A stretch of 33,231 nt of DNA from CAZPKH01 sp964587165 (GCA_964587165.1 CAZPKH010000021.1:1-33231); one strand, 5' to 3'. Shown: positions 16,030 to 24,903, counted from the stretch's first letter. Notes: generated by a model not told the origin, from the letters alone. Numbers and translations: made by a program.

Positions 16030-18804
16030 ATGAAGAAACTTTACTCACTTATCCTTGCCATGTTTGTTGCCTCAGCAACAGCAGTTTCGGCTCAGGATAT
16101 AGTGACAACTTCGCCCGCGCCTCTGCAGGAGGATTCGGAGAACGTAGTTATCACTTATCATCCTAACCTCGGCAACAAAGGTCTGAAAGGCTCTACAGCG
16201 GCGCAGACCATCTACGCCCACACCGGCGTGATCACCAACAAAAGCAACGGCTCCTGGGCTTATGCTCCCGAGTGGAAAGACAATGATCCGAAGTATGCAC
16301 TGAAATATGTGGATGTCGACGTATGGCAGCTCGAAATGGGCGACCTCCGCACATACTACGGCATCACCGACCCCGACGAGCATATCGAGCAGCTCTGCTT
16401 CGTGTTCCGCAATGCCACTGCATCGAAAGAAGGTAAAACTGCCACCGGCGGCGACATTTTCGTCAACGTGCTCGAGGGCGGCTTCCAGATGGAGTTCACA
16501 TCCGACAGCCCGCTGGTGCTCAACTCGGAGACATCGACAGTGAAATTCACTGCACGCACTACTGCCGACGCCTCTATATCAATCTATATAGGCTCGACCG
16601 ACGGCACACCCATCGCCTCGCTCGACAATGGCAAGGAGCTCGTAACAACCTACACATTCCCCGAGGGCGACTCATACGACGTAATAGCCGTGGCCAAGAA
16701 AAACGGATCGTCGACCATCGCTACACAGACTCTCTCCGTATGCTACCCGCCCAACTCTAAGGCTAAGGCTTACCCCGGCGGCACACCCAAGATGGGTGCA
16801 AATGCCGAGGCTAACGGCGACGTGACATTCTGTATCGCTGCCCCCGGCAAGGTCAACGCAATGATCATCCCCTCATGGGACGGCTACAAGGCTAAGGCCA
16901 AAAACGTGATGAACTATACCGACATCAACGGCATCCGCTACTTCTGGATCACCGTAAGCGGCCTCGATCCCGACACCGAATATGTATACTACTATCTCAT
17001 CGACGAGACCATCCAGGTAGGCGACCCCTACGCACGCTTGGTGCTCGACCCCTACAGCGACAAGTGGCTCGCCGACGGCACATACCCCGGCCTGATCAAA
17101 TATCCGCAGGAAGTGGAAGGCAACGTAATGCTCGCCGTATACAAAGGCACACGCGACAACTACGACTGGCAGGTGAAAGATTTCACCCCCGTGCCTGCTG
17201 ACCAGCTCATGGTATACGAGCTGCTGATACGCGACTTCACCGGCACCGACGGCAAAGCACTCGGCGACGGTACACTCCGCAAAGCCATGGAGAAGATCCC
17301 CTACCTGCAGAACCTCGGCGTAACCGCCGTAGAGCTGATGCCTATCCAGGAGTTTAACGGCAACAACTCATGGGGCTACAACACCAACTTCTACTTCGCT
17401 CCCGATAAGGCTTACGGTTCGCCCGACGACTACCGCGAGTTTATCGACAAATGCCACCAGGCCGGCCTGGCCGTGATACTCGACGTGGTGTTCAACCAGT
17501 CGGACGGTCTGCACCCCTGGTATCAGATGTACCCCACCAACTCCAACCCCTTCTACAACGCCCGCGCTCCCCACGCTTACTCAGTGCTCAACGACTGGAA
17601 TCAGGACAACCTCCTGGTGCAGCAGCAGTGGCACGACATGATACGCTACTGGATGACCGCCTATAAGGTGGACGGCTTCCGCTTCGACCTGGTGAAAGGC
17701 CTCGGCGACAACGAAAGCTACGGCGGCAATGCAAGCGACGCCAATACCAACAAATACAACGCATCGCGTGTGGCTCGCATGAAAGCCCTCACCGAGACTA
17801 TCCGCTCGATCAACCCCAACGCTTACTCCATCAACGAGAACCTTGCCGGCGCGCAGGAAGAGAACGAGATGGCAGCCAACGGCTCGCTCAACTGGGCTAA
17901 CATCAACAACGCCTCATGCCAGTTTGCCATGGGCTACTCTTCCGACTCCAACACCGCCCGCTTCTATGCTCCCTCCGACTCCCGCACATGGGGCTCGACA
18001 GTGAGCTACGCCGAGAGCCACGACGAAGAGCGCGTGGCCTACAAGCAGAACAAATGGGGTGTATCCGGCGTGAAAGGCAACCTGCCTGTCGAGATGCGCC
18101 GCTGCGGTTCGCTGGCCGCTCAGATCATCCTGCCTCCCGGCGCGCACATGATCTGGCAGTTCGGTGAGCTCGGCGACGACGAGTCGACCAAAGATGCCAA
18201 CGGCGGCAACAACACCGATCCCAAAATCGTGGTATGGAACTACCTCAACGATCCCGACCGCGCAGGCCTCATGGAGTCGTACCGCGAGCTGCTCCACATC
18301 CGTAAGAACAACCCCGATCTGTTCGCACAGGGGTGCACATACAGCGCCAAGCTCACCACTTCGGCATGGGCCAACGGCCGATTCATCAACGTGTCAAACG
18401 GCGACAAAGAGCTGATCTGCGTGATCAACCCCACTCTGGCAAACCTCACCGCCAAAGCCACCTTCAAGCAGACAAGCAACGATGCATACAAGATTCTCTC
18501 GAAGAGCTTTGAGACCGATCCTACCTTCAATGCCGCTACCGGCGACGTGACTCTCGCTCCCGGCGCATACGTAGTGATCGGCAACAAGGCCATGGTAGGC
18601 AAAGAGGATCCGGCTATCGACAACGTAGCAGCCGGTGCCGCAGCCCGCGTATTCGGCGCCGAGGGTCACATCGTGATCGAAGGCGAATACACCAACGCCA
18701 CTGTCTATGCACTCGACGGCCGCGCAGCATCTTCGCTCGCAGTGCCTGCCGGCATGTATATCGTCAATGTCGACGGTGTAGCTACCAAAGTAGTGGTAAA
18801 ATAA
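16030..18804 (+). CDS. Secreted GH13 alpha-amylase-family enzyme with T9SS-like tail
   Basis: A 924-residue exported glycoside hydrolase acting on alpha-glucans. A signal peptide (MKKLYSLILAMFVASATAVSAQ) is followed by about 230 residues of beta-rich N-terminal modules. An isoamylase-type early-set domain follows (about 255-360, with YFWITVSGLDPDTEYVYYYL), then the GH13 barrel. Catalytic landmarks are DVVFNQ (Asp485), the nucleophile Asp553 in GFRFDLVKG, the acid/base Glu603 in INENLAG and Asp665 in ESHDEERV. The final 35 residues (VYALDGR...GMYIVNVDG...KVVVK) resemble a type IX secretion sorting domain. Region I has Gln where His is usual. Pullulanase- or branching-type specificity is possible; no SusC/SusD genes are nearby. 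Confidence 0.93.
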   Translation: MKKLYSLILAMFVASATAVSAQDIVTTSPAPLQEDSENVVITYHPNLGNKGLKGSTAAQTIYAHTGVITNKSNGSWAYAPEWKDNDPKYALKYVDVDVWQLEMGDLRTYYGITDPDEHIEQLCFVFRNATASKEGKTATGGDIFVNVLEGGFQMEFTSDSPLVLNSETSTVKFTARTTADASISIYIGSTDGTPIASLDNGKELVTTYTFPEGDSYDVIAVAKKNGSSTIATQTLSVCYPPNSKAKAYPGGTPKMGANAEANGDVTFCIAAPGKVNAMIIPSWDGYKAKAKNVMNYTDINGIRYFWITVSGLDPDTEYVYYYLIDETIQVGDPYARLVLDPYSDKWLADGTYPGLIKYPQEVEGNVMLAVYKGTRDNYDWQVKDFTPVPADQLMVYELLIRDFTGTDGKALGDGTLRKAMEKIPYLQNLGVTAVELMPIQEFNGNNSWGYNTNFYFAPDKAYGSPDDYREFIDKCHQAGLAVILDVVFNQSDGLHPWYQMYPTNSNPFYNARAPHAYSVLNDWNQDNLLVQQQWHDMIRYWMTAYKVDGFRFDLVKGLGDNESYGGNASDANTNKYNASRVARMKALTETIRSINPNAYSINENLAGAQEENEMAANGSLNWANINNASCQFAMGYSSDSNTARFYAPSDSRTWGSTVSYAESHDEERVAYKQNKWGVSGVKGNLPVEMRRCGSLAAQIILPPGAHMIWQFGELGDDESTKDANGGNNTDPKIVVWNYLNDPDRAGLMESYRELLHIRKNNPDLFAQGCTYSAKLTTSAWANGRFINVSNGDKELICVINPTLANLTAKATFKQTSNDAYKILSKSFETDPTFNAATGDVTLAPGAYVVIGNKAMVGKEDPAIDNVAAGAAARVFGAEGHIVIEGEYTNATVYALDGRAASSLAVPAGMYIVNVDGVATKVVVK

Positions 18805-18825
18805 TCACAATATACTCCTAAATAA

Positions 18826-18857
18826 CGGAGGCCGGTGCTTCAGGGCGCCGGCCTCCG
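18826..18857. terminator. Strong hairpin between convergent genes, likely bidirectional terminator
   Basis: A 12-base-pair stem (18826-18837 with 18846-18857, one G-U pair) and an 8-base loop lies between the stops of the GH13 gene and the ABC-F gene. There is only a weak T run after it, so efficiency is uncertain, but location and strength fit a shared terminator. Confidence 0.65.
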
Positions 18858-18876
18858 CTGTTTAGGTACTTACTAG

Positions 18877-20871
18877 TCAATGGGTGCCGAACCGCTCGGC
18901 AAGCTCGTCGGCTTCGGTCGACGCAAGCTCCCACACCGACATGGCTGTCTCCAGAGCGCGTGTCAGGCGAGCGTGAGTATCGTAGATGCTCTCCCCATCC
19001 TTCTGCTGCGGAGCCGCGGTAGCGCCGTCGGCAAGGAGGGTCTCGATAGCGGCAATTTCCTCTTCGAGCCGGGATATTTCGGCTTCGGCATCCTGCACTC
19101 GACGGCGCGCCTGCTTGATCATGCGGTCGCGCTCCTTCTGCTCGCGGTAGCTGATGCGTGCAGCCGATTGCTGCGGCTCGGCCTCGGCGGGCTTGGAAGC
19201 CGCTTTCGAGGGCTGAGGCGATGCAGGCGGAGCCGAAGTGCGCCGCTCAAGCTCGGCGAGATTGTCGATATTCTTTTTGGCAAGGAAGTCGTAGATACCG
19301 CCTAAATTCTCGCGTACGCGTCCTCCGCCAAACTCGTACACCTTGTCGACGAGTCCGTCGAGGAAATCGCGGTCGTGACTCACCACGATGACCGTACCGT
19401 CGAAATCCTTGATAGCCTGCTTGAGAATATCCTTCGTGCGCATATCCAGGTGGTTGGTAGGCTCGTCGAGTATCAGCAGATTGACCGGTTCGAGCAGCAG
19501 CCGTATCATTGCCAGACGTGTCTTTTCGCCACCCGACAGCACCTTGACTTTCTTGTCGGAAGCCTCGCCGCCAAACATGAATGCTCCGAGTAGGTCGCGC
19601 AGTTTGGTGCGGATGTCGCCTACGGCCACACGGTCGATGGTGTCAAACACCGTCAGCTCGCCGTCAAGCAGCTGCGCCTGGTTCTGCGCGAAATATCCTA
19701 TCTTCACATTATGCCCCACGCGGAGCTCTCCGGTGTAAGGTATCTCGCCCATGATACACTTCACGAGCGTAGATTTACCCTCCCCGTTTTTGCCCACGAA
19801 GGCTACCTTCTCGCCGCGCTTGATGGTGAATGTGGCATGGTCGAACACCTGATGGTCGCCGTAAGCCTTGCCGAGATCGTCGGCCACCACGGGGTAGTCG
19901 CCCGAGCGTGGAGCGGGCGGAAATCTCAGGCTGAGGTGTGAGGTATCGACCTCATCGACCTCTATGCGCTCGATCTTGGCCAGCTGCTTGATGCGGCTCT
20001 GCACCTGCACGCTCTTGGTGGCCTTGTATCTGAAGCGCTCGATAAACTCCTCGGTGTCGTGTATCTGCTTCTGCTGGTTCTGATAGGCGCGCATCTGCTG
20101 CGCGAGCCGCTCGGCACGAAGCTCAACGTAGCGCGAGTAGTTCACGGCATAGTCGTATATCTTGCCCAGTGAGATCTCGATGGTGCGCGTGGTCACATTG
20201 TCGATGAACGCACGGTCATGGCTCACCAGCACCACGGCGCTGCCCGATGAAATGAGAAACCGCTCAAGCCATTGTATCGACTCTATATCGAGGTGGTTGG
20301 TAGGCTCGTCGAGCAGCAGCACATCCGGACGCCGGATCAGAATCTTGGCAAGCTCTATACGCATGCGCCAGCCGCCCGAAAATTCGGATGTGGGGCGGTC
20401 GAAATCCTTACGCTCGAATCCGAGGCCTACGAGAGTCTTCTCAAGCTCGGCTTCCTTGTTGTCGGAGTCGAGTATGGCGAGATGCTCGGTCATGTCGGCT
20501 ATACGCTCTATCAGAGCAGCGTAGGCCGGCGAGTCGTAGTCGGTCGACTCGGCCAGACGCGCATTGAGCTCGTCGAGCTTGCGGTGCATCGCATCGATAT
20601 GGGCGAAAGCCTTGCGAGCCTCGTCGGCCACCGAAAGCGAGTCGCTTATCTCCATCTGCTGCGGCAGATAGCCGATTGTCACACCGTCGGGCACGGCCAC
20701 CGACCCCGATGTGGGGCGCTGCAGCCCGGCGATGATCTTGAGCATTGTCGACTTACCTGCGCCGTTTTTGCCCACAAGGGCTATGCGGTCGCGCGGATTT
20801 ATCACATAGTTTATATTATCAAAGAGCGGTCGGGCTGAAAACTCGACCGATAGATTGTTTACTGAGATCAT
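18877..20871 (-). CDS. ABC-F family ATPase
   Basis: A 664-residue soluble ABC-F protein with two ATPase domains and no membrane segment. Domain 1 has GKNGAGKST (34-42), EFSGGW (163-168) and LLLDEPTNHLD (185-195). The linker of about 240-310 is the tRNA-interaction motif region. Domain 2 has GKNGEGKST (360-368), LSGGEK (445-450) and LLILDEPTNHLD (465-476). A charged C-terminal coiled coil (about 540-650) is present, as in Uup/YdiF types. ABC-F proteins act on ribosomes or on DNA, and some confer antibiotic resistance by target protection. The start at 20871 overlaps the LuxR stop (ATGA); the open frame continuing upstream lies inside the LuxR gene and is not used. Confidence 0.95.
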   Translation of the reverse strand: MISVNNLSVEFSARPLFDNINYVINPRDRIALVGKNGAGKSTMLKIIAGLQRPTSGSVAVPDGVTIGYLPQQMEISDSLSVADEARKAFAHIDAMHRKLDELNARLAESTDYDSPAYAALIERIADMTEHLAILDSDNKEAELEKTLVGLGFERKDFDRPTSEFSGGWRMRIELAKILIRRPDVLLLDEPTNHLDIESIQWLERFLISSGSAVVLVSHDRAFIDNVTTRTIEISLGKIYDYAVNYSRYVELRAERLAQQMRAYQNQQKQIHDTEEFIERFRYKATKSVQVQSRIKQLAKIERIEVDEVDTSHLSLRFPPAPRSGDYPVVADDLGKAYGDHQVFDHATFTIKRGEKVAFVGKNGEGKSTLVKCIMGEIPYTGELRVGHNVKIGYFAQNQAQLLDGELTVFDTIDRVAVGDIRTKLRDLLGAFMFGGEASDKKVKVLSGGEKTRLAMIRLLLEPVNLLILDEPTNHLDMRTKDILKQAIKDFDGTVIVVSHDRDFLDGLVDKVYEFGGGRVRENLGGIYDFLAKKNIDNLAELERRTSAPPASPQPSKAASKPAEAEPQQSAARISYREQKERDRMIKQARRRVQDAEAEISRLEEEIAAIETLLADGATAAPQQKDGESIYDTHARLTRALETAMSVWELASTEADELAERFGTH

Positions 20872-21416
20872 AGTTCGTTTGATGGCACGACTCCGCGCAT
20901 CAGGGCATAGACGGTGAGTCCCGATCGGGAGCGGATACCCAATTTTGAGGATATGTTCTTGCAGTGAGTGAGCACGGTGTTGAGACTGATGTTCAGTCGG
21001 GAGGCTATCTCTTTGTTCGACAGCCCGGTAGCCACAAGCTGAAGCACTTCGGTCTCGCGCTGCGACAGGCGCGGGTCGTCGTGAGCGTTGCTGTCGGCGG
21101 CTCCGAGGGCGCTTCCTACAGCTTCTATCAGCATTTCGGGTTCGGCCTGTGGATCTATCCGGCGGAAATGGCCGCAAGAGCCCGACGCCACACTACCCAC
21201 TATCACAACCGACGCCGCACGCGGCATAAGCACGTCGGTCGATGCCACAAGAGCTTCCGGGGTAGCGAATACAATATCGAAATCCGAGCTGTCGACAGCC
21301 GCTCCGCATATGCGGGCATCGACCCCGAAATACTCGCGGATGAAATACCGCAGACCGGCAGCGCGGAGGGTGTCGGCGTCGGCAATGAGAACGCGGAGTG
21401 TCGACCGAACGCTCAT
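20868..21416 (-). CDS. LuxR-type transcriptional regulator with degenerate receiver-like domain
   Basis: A 182-residue protein ending in a clear LuxR/NarL helix-turn-helix (117-175: LSQRETEVLQLVATGLSNKE, then LNISLNTVLTHCKNISSKLG). The N-terminal half has the start of a response-regulator fold (VLIADAD at 9-15). The position expected to hold the phosphorylated Asp reads FDIVFATPEAL, so phosphorylation looks unlikely. The start at 21416 overlaps the hemerythrin-like gene by ATGA, and its stop overlaps the ABC-F start by ATGA. The pair with a hemerythrin-like protein suggests redox or stress control, but no target site was identified. Confidence 0.88.
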   Translation of the reverse strand: MSVRSTLRVLIADADTLRAAGLRYFIREYFGVDARICGAAVDSSDFDIVFATPEALVASTDVLMPRAASVVIVGSVASGSCGHFRRIDPQAEPEMLIEAVGSALGAADSNAHDDPRLSQRETEVLQLVATGLSNKEIASRLNISLNTVLTHCKNISSKLGIRSRSGLTVYALMRGVVPSNEL

Positions 21417-22072
21417 CCGGCAGCGATTTTTTGGCAGACGGGCAGCAGCACGCGCCGGCGCAGACGGTCGGTGCGCCGCAGGTCGGCCGCGAGAGCATCG
21501 ACGGCAACAATCACGGCATAGCAAAGATTCGGATCGCACTCAGCGTGCAGATGCGTGATGAGCATGGTGAGAAGATCCTCAAAAAGCTCTGCCGGGTCGG
21601 CTTCATCCGACAGGGCCATGCAATCGGGCGACCCGGCTATCACTGCCGGAAACAGCTGTGTGAGATCCTCGTCGATGCGTTGGCAAAGAGTCGTGGCAGC
21701 TTGATCGTAAAAAGCCTTCAGACGCTCCAGATTTCCCGACCCGGGGGCACGGTCGCTGCGCATCAGAGCCTGAAAGTGTCTTTCGATGTTGGGCAGTTGG
21801 AAGCGGGTATAGAAACTATCGGTGAGAGTCAGGTAATTGACCAACTGTGCCGGGTCGGCAAGGCGCAGGGTGTGCTCCGGGAAGTAGTCGGTATTGACAA
21901 ACGTATTGAGTATCGCCAGCAGCAGATCCACATCAAGGCCTACCCGCTCGGCAGCCGTCTGCGCGGTAGCTTCGCCAAGACCGGGTGCGATACCCAGACG
22001 GCTCAACGCCATAAGTATCGACGGGTCGGCTATAGCTACGTCGGCAAGCGGTGTATCGTGTTTTATGAGCAT
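21413..22072 (-). CDS. Hemerythrin/ScdA-like protein with lost metal ligands
   Basis: A 219-residue helical protein with the layout of Bacteroidota hemerythrin-domain proteins. The N-terminal segment (5-55, PLADVAIADPSILMALSRLGI) resembles the DUF542 domain of ScdA/RIC iron-sulfur repair proteins but lacks its Cys pair. The four-helix domain follows (85-215). The final helix, normally DHxxIE before LxP, reads DLRRTDRLRRRVLLP (197-211), with no His or Glu. His99 is one of few candidate ligands left. It is the first gene of a coupled trio with the LuxR and ABC-F genes. Family is inferred from layout; di-iron binding seems doubtful. Confidence 0.65.
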   Translation of the reverse strand: MLIKHDTPLADVAIADPSILMALSRLGIAPGLGEATAQTAAERVGLDVDLLLAILNTFVNTDYFPEHTLRLADPAQLVNYLTLTDSFYTRFQLPNIERHFQALMRSDRAPGSGNLERLKAFYDQAATTLCQRIDEDLTQLFPAVIAGSPDCMALSDEADPAELFEDLLTMLITHLHAECDPNLCYAVIVAVDALAADLRRTDRLRRRVLLPVCQKIAAG

Positions 22073-22149
22073 TATGCGTCAGTGTATGATTGGTTTGCGG
22101 GAAAGAGGAGTGCGCCGCATGGCGACAGAAACGGATGCTTCCGAAGCGA

Positions 22150-22710
22150 TCAGCGCCGGCGCACCACTATATAGTCCGTATCTGTGATCACCACATCGAC
22201 ACGCACATCGTGAGGTTCGGCATCTATCTCGTCGACGAGCTGAAAACCGTAACCCACGCCTATCTTGGTGGCCGTGCAGTCGCCGAGCATACGGTCGTAG
22301 TACCCTTTGCCACGCCCCACGCGATTGCCGGAGCGGTCGTAAGCCACGGCGGGCACCACCACCATATCGATAGCATCGATCGACACGGTATCGTCGCCAT
22401 CCGGCTCCTCGATCTGGAAAGCTCCCAGATGCAGCCGCGAGCGGTCGTAGGGCAGTATATCGAGATTTACACCGTTGACGCGCGGCAGGAAGAAGTGCTT
22501 ACGGTCGTGCCACTTCTCGATGAAGGCGAGAGTCGAGAGCTCGTCGGGCAGAGAGTGGTACATCAATATATTCTCGGCCAGCAGGAATGCGGCGGAATTT
22601 TCGAGTATGGCAAAGACGCGCTCGGCGGCATCGCGCCGTTCGGCATCGGAGAGTAGGCTTTTGCGTGCACGGATGGCACGCCGTATTTCATCTTTTTTCA
22701 TCGGCATCAT
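22150..22710 (-). CDS. 5-formyltetrahydrofolate cyclo-ligase
   Basis: A 186-residue enzyme converting 5-formyl-THF and ATP to 5,10-methenyl-THF, a salvage step of one-carbon metabolism. It shows the basic start KDEIRRAIRARKSLL, the middle YHSLPDEL and the diagnostic GRGKGYYDRML loop (about 133-143), which binds ATP and folate. The ATG at 22710 overlaps the S41 peptidase stop as ATGA; an ATG one codon later would also serve. It is third in the dCMP deaminase operon. Linking dCMP deamination with folate recycling makes sense, since dTMP synthesis needs both dUMP and folate. Confidence 0.93.
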   Translation of the reverse strand: MMPMKKDEIRRAIRARKSLLSDAERRDAAERVFAILENSAAFLLAENILMYHSLPDELSTLAFIEKWHDRKHFFLPRVNGVNLDILPYDRSRLHLGAFQIEEPDGDDTVSIDAIDMVVVPAVAYDRSGNRVGRGKGYYDRMLGDCTATKIGVGYGFQLVDEIDAEPHDVRVDVVITDTDYIVVRRR

Positions 22711-24329
22711 TTTATAGGGAAGGCTGTACGGCCGGATCTTATCTGCTCCATGGCACTGCTGACCATCGGGTCGCGGCGGTTTGACACCTCATAGTATGCC
22801 CCGACACCGAGAGCGTTGCGCGCTATCAGAGCTTTCAGTTGATTAACAACCAGCGGCTTCGAAATGTTTATGTAGTACCATCGCTGCGGCACTCCGGCAC
22901 GCTCGGCGTATGCGGCGAAATCGCTCAGCAGAGCATCGTCGGCGGGAAGGCGCCCCAGCAGCTGATCTACGCTGCCGGCCTGCGACAGCTCCCGGCGGTG
23001 ACGGCTGAAGTAGTCGAAAGCATATTTCTGGAGGGTGCCGCCGTTCACCACCTGTGCATACCACGAGGTGACGGCCGTGGTGTCCTCGGGCACAAACACA
23101 TCGGGCATGATGCCGCCTCCGCCGTATACCGGGCGTCGAGTGCGGGTGTAGAAGGTGATCGATTTGTCGAGCTTCACGGAGTCCTCCGAGAAGAGCTCGC
23201 CGCGGTCGTAGCGGTCGATCAGATCCTCCTGATAAGCCTGCAGGCTGCCGGGCTCGTATCGTTTCTGTATTGATCGTCCGGAGGGGGTGTAGTAGCGCGC
23301 CACCGTCAGGCGAATAGCCGAATTGTCGGGGAGGTCGAACTGGCGTTGCACCAGTCCTTTGCCGAATGAGCGCCGGCCTATCACCAGACCGCGGTCGTTG
23401 TCCTGAATCGCGCCGGCGAATATCTCCGATGCCGAAGCCGAATATTCATCCATCAGCACCACAAGGCCTATATCCTGAAAGGCTCCCGAACCGTCGGCCG
23501 AGGAGGCCGACGACGAATTGGCCACTCGTCCTTTGGTCGATACAATCGGCGCATCGCGCTCCAGAAACTCGTTGGCCATCAGGATAGCCATCTCCATAAA
23601 TCCGCCGCCGTTGCCGCGCAGGTCGACCACCAGCTGCTCGGCCCCATCCGCCTTAAGGGTCATTATACCGGTGAAAAACTCCTCGAACGTATTCTTGCCG
23701 AATTTATTCACGCGTATATACCCTACGCCGGGGGCTAACATGTAGGCGGCATCGACAGAGTTGACGGGCACATCGCCGCGTGTGATCTCAAACGGCAGCA
23801 ACTCCGAGGAGGTGGAACGCTCCACGCCGACCTTCACCTTTGTGCCGGCGGGGCCGCGCAGGTGTGAGATCACCTTCTCGTTCGACCATTTCTGTCCGGC
23901 CACCACGGTATCGTTGATCGATATAATACGGTCGCCGGGCATCAGCCCCACCGACTCGGCCGGGCCGCCGGAGATTATCTCGATGACTGTGATCGTATCG
24001 GTCATCATATTGAACGATATGCCTATACCGCTGAACGAGCCTTCGAGCTCGTCGTTGACAGCCGTCAGGTCAGATGCCGGAATATACACCGAGTGAGGGT
24101 CAAGGCTCGACAGCAGCTCGGGGTAGACCGACTCAAGGAGCGAGTCGAGGTCAACCTCGTCTACATACTCTGCGTCGATATACGACATGATGGTCGAAAG
24201 CTTGTCGGCCCCGGCGCGAGAGCTGCCGCTGCCGGAGGTGCCGCGCCCGATGAATACACCGACTACCAGGGCTACCGCCAGCATCAGCGGAATCCAGGGG
24301 GCTATATTCTTGTTTTTCAACTTATTCAT
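22707..24329 (-). CDS. S41 (CtpA/Prc-type) processing peptidase
   Basis: A 540-residue carboxy-terminal processing protease. An N-terminal membrane anchor (11-28) precedes a PDZ domain (about 95-175, with GISFNMMTDTITVIEII and LMPGDRIISIND) and the S41 catalytic domain. Aligning with E. coli Prc spacing gives Ser299 in YSASASE, Asp310 and Lys324 in SFGKG, 25 residues apart as expected. A C-terminal extension of about 150 residues follows. It should cleave exported proteins in the periplasm. A palindrome with similarity to the MITE ends in this window lies 4-64 bases upstream of its ATG. Confidence 0.95.
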   Translation of the reverse strand: MNKLKNKNIAPWIPLMLAVALVVGVFIGRGTSGSGSSRAGADKLSTIMSYIDAEYVDEVDLDSLLESVYPELLSSLDPHSVYIPASDLTAVNDELEGSFSGIGISFNMMTDTITVIEIISGGPAESVGLMPGDRIISINDTVVAGQKWSNEKVISHLRGPAGTKVKVGVERSTSSELLPFEITRGDVPVNSVDAAYMLAPGVGYIRVNKFGKNTFEEFFTGIMTLKADGAEQLVVDLRGNGGGFMEMAILMANEFLERDAPIVSTKGRVANSSSASSADGSGAFQDIGLVVLMDEYSASASEIFAGAIQDNDRGLVIGRRSFGKGLVQRQFDLPDNSAIRLTVARYYTPSGRSIQKRYEPGSLQAYQEDLIDRYDRGELFSEDSVKLDKSITFYTRTRRPVYGGGGIMPDVFVPEDTTAVTSWYAQVVNGGTLQKYAFDYFSRHRRELSQAGSVDQLLGRLPADDALLSDFAAYAERAGVPQRWYYINISKPLVVNQLKALIARNALGVGAYYEVSNRRDPMVSSAMEQIRSGRTAFPIK

Positions 24330-24332
24330 TTA

Positions 24333-24393
24333 TAGCCTGTCCCGCAAGAAATGCTAAACTCCGAGTCTAAAGAATGATTTCTTGCTGTCCAGG
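24333..24393. repeat. Short palindrome resembling MITE ends, ahead of the S41 gene
   Basis: Two 17-base arms (24336-24352 and 24377-24393) are inverted copies matching at 14 positions, including a perfect 9-base core (GCAAGAAAT / ATTTCTTGC), around a 24-base loop. The left flank, 24333-24365, agrees with the 33-base right terminal repeat of the MITE (32195-32227, read inward) at 25 of 33 positions by eye, including GCCTGTCCC. The pattern could be a tiny relative or relic of such an element. It might equally act as a hairpin in the dCMP deaminase-peptidase message. Confidence 0.55.
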
Positions 24394-24433
24394 GGTGGTT
24401 AAAAAGTTAATAGATTCAATATTATATCCTATT

Positions 24434-24868
24434 TCATCTCTCAATATCAGCGATATGTACAGTCTCGACACCCGCGCGCCGGAGCAGGTCGATACCATCG
24501 GTGAGGCGGTACTCCTGATTGTAGACCACGCGGTGTATGCCTGCCTGTATGATCAGCTTGGCGCACTCCAGACACGGTGAAGCCGTGACATAGAGCGTGG
24601 CGCCGTCCGACGAATTATTGCTGCGCGCCACCTTCGTTATTGCGTTTGCCTCGGCATGAAGCACATACGGCTTGGTGAGGCCGTTATCGTCCTCACACAC
24701 ATTCTCAAACCCCGACGGAGTGCCGTTGAATCCGTCGGAAATTATCATCGAGCCCTTCACTATCAGGGCGCCCACCTTGCGGCGCTCGCAGTAGGAGTTT
24801 TCGGCCCAGATGCTCGCCATACGCAGGTAGCGCCGGTCGAGCAGATTCTGTTTATCAGGGGTATCCAT
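24434..24868 (-). CDS. dCMP deaminase-family protein
   Basis: A 144-residue zinc-dependent deaminase converting dCMP to dUMP for dTMP synthesis. The zinc site is His71 in HAEANAI with catalytic Glu73, and Cys99 and Cys102 in SPCLEC. NGTPSGFENVCED (about 48-60) is the substrate loop typical of dCMP deaminases. The ATG at 24868 is preferred to the upstream one at 24898, because the -7 box at 24896-24903 would place transcription start near 24889. It leads an operon with the S41 peptidase and 5-formyl-THF cyclo-ligase. Confidence 0.93.
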   Translation of the reverse strand: MDTPDKQNLLDRRYLRMASIWAENSYCERRKVGALIVKGSMIISDGFNGTPSGFENVCEDDNGLTKPYVLHAEANAITKVARSNNSSDGATLYVTASPCLECAKLIIQAGIHRVVYNQEYRLTDGIDLLRRAGVETVHIADIER

Positions 24869-24895
24869 TGAGTCAGTACTGTTGTTGCTCGGCAG

Positions 24896-24903
24896 CAAAG
24901 GTA
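24896..24903 (-). promoter_or_regulatory. -7 element for the dCMP deaminase operon
   Basis: Minus-strand TACCTTTG is an exact match to TAnnTTTG, with A/T-rich DNA upstream. No TTG is seen at the usual -33 distance. Predicted start is near 24889. Confidence 0.65.

Noticed and set aside
20872..21177. Longer ABC-F start (102 extra residues)
   Set aside because: The extension is the LuxR gene read out of frame. ATG 20871 gives the standard ABC-F start and an ATGA overlap.
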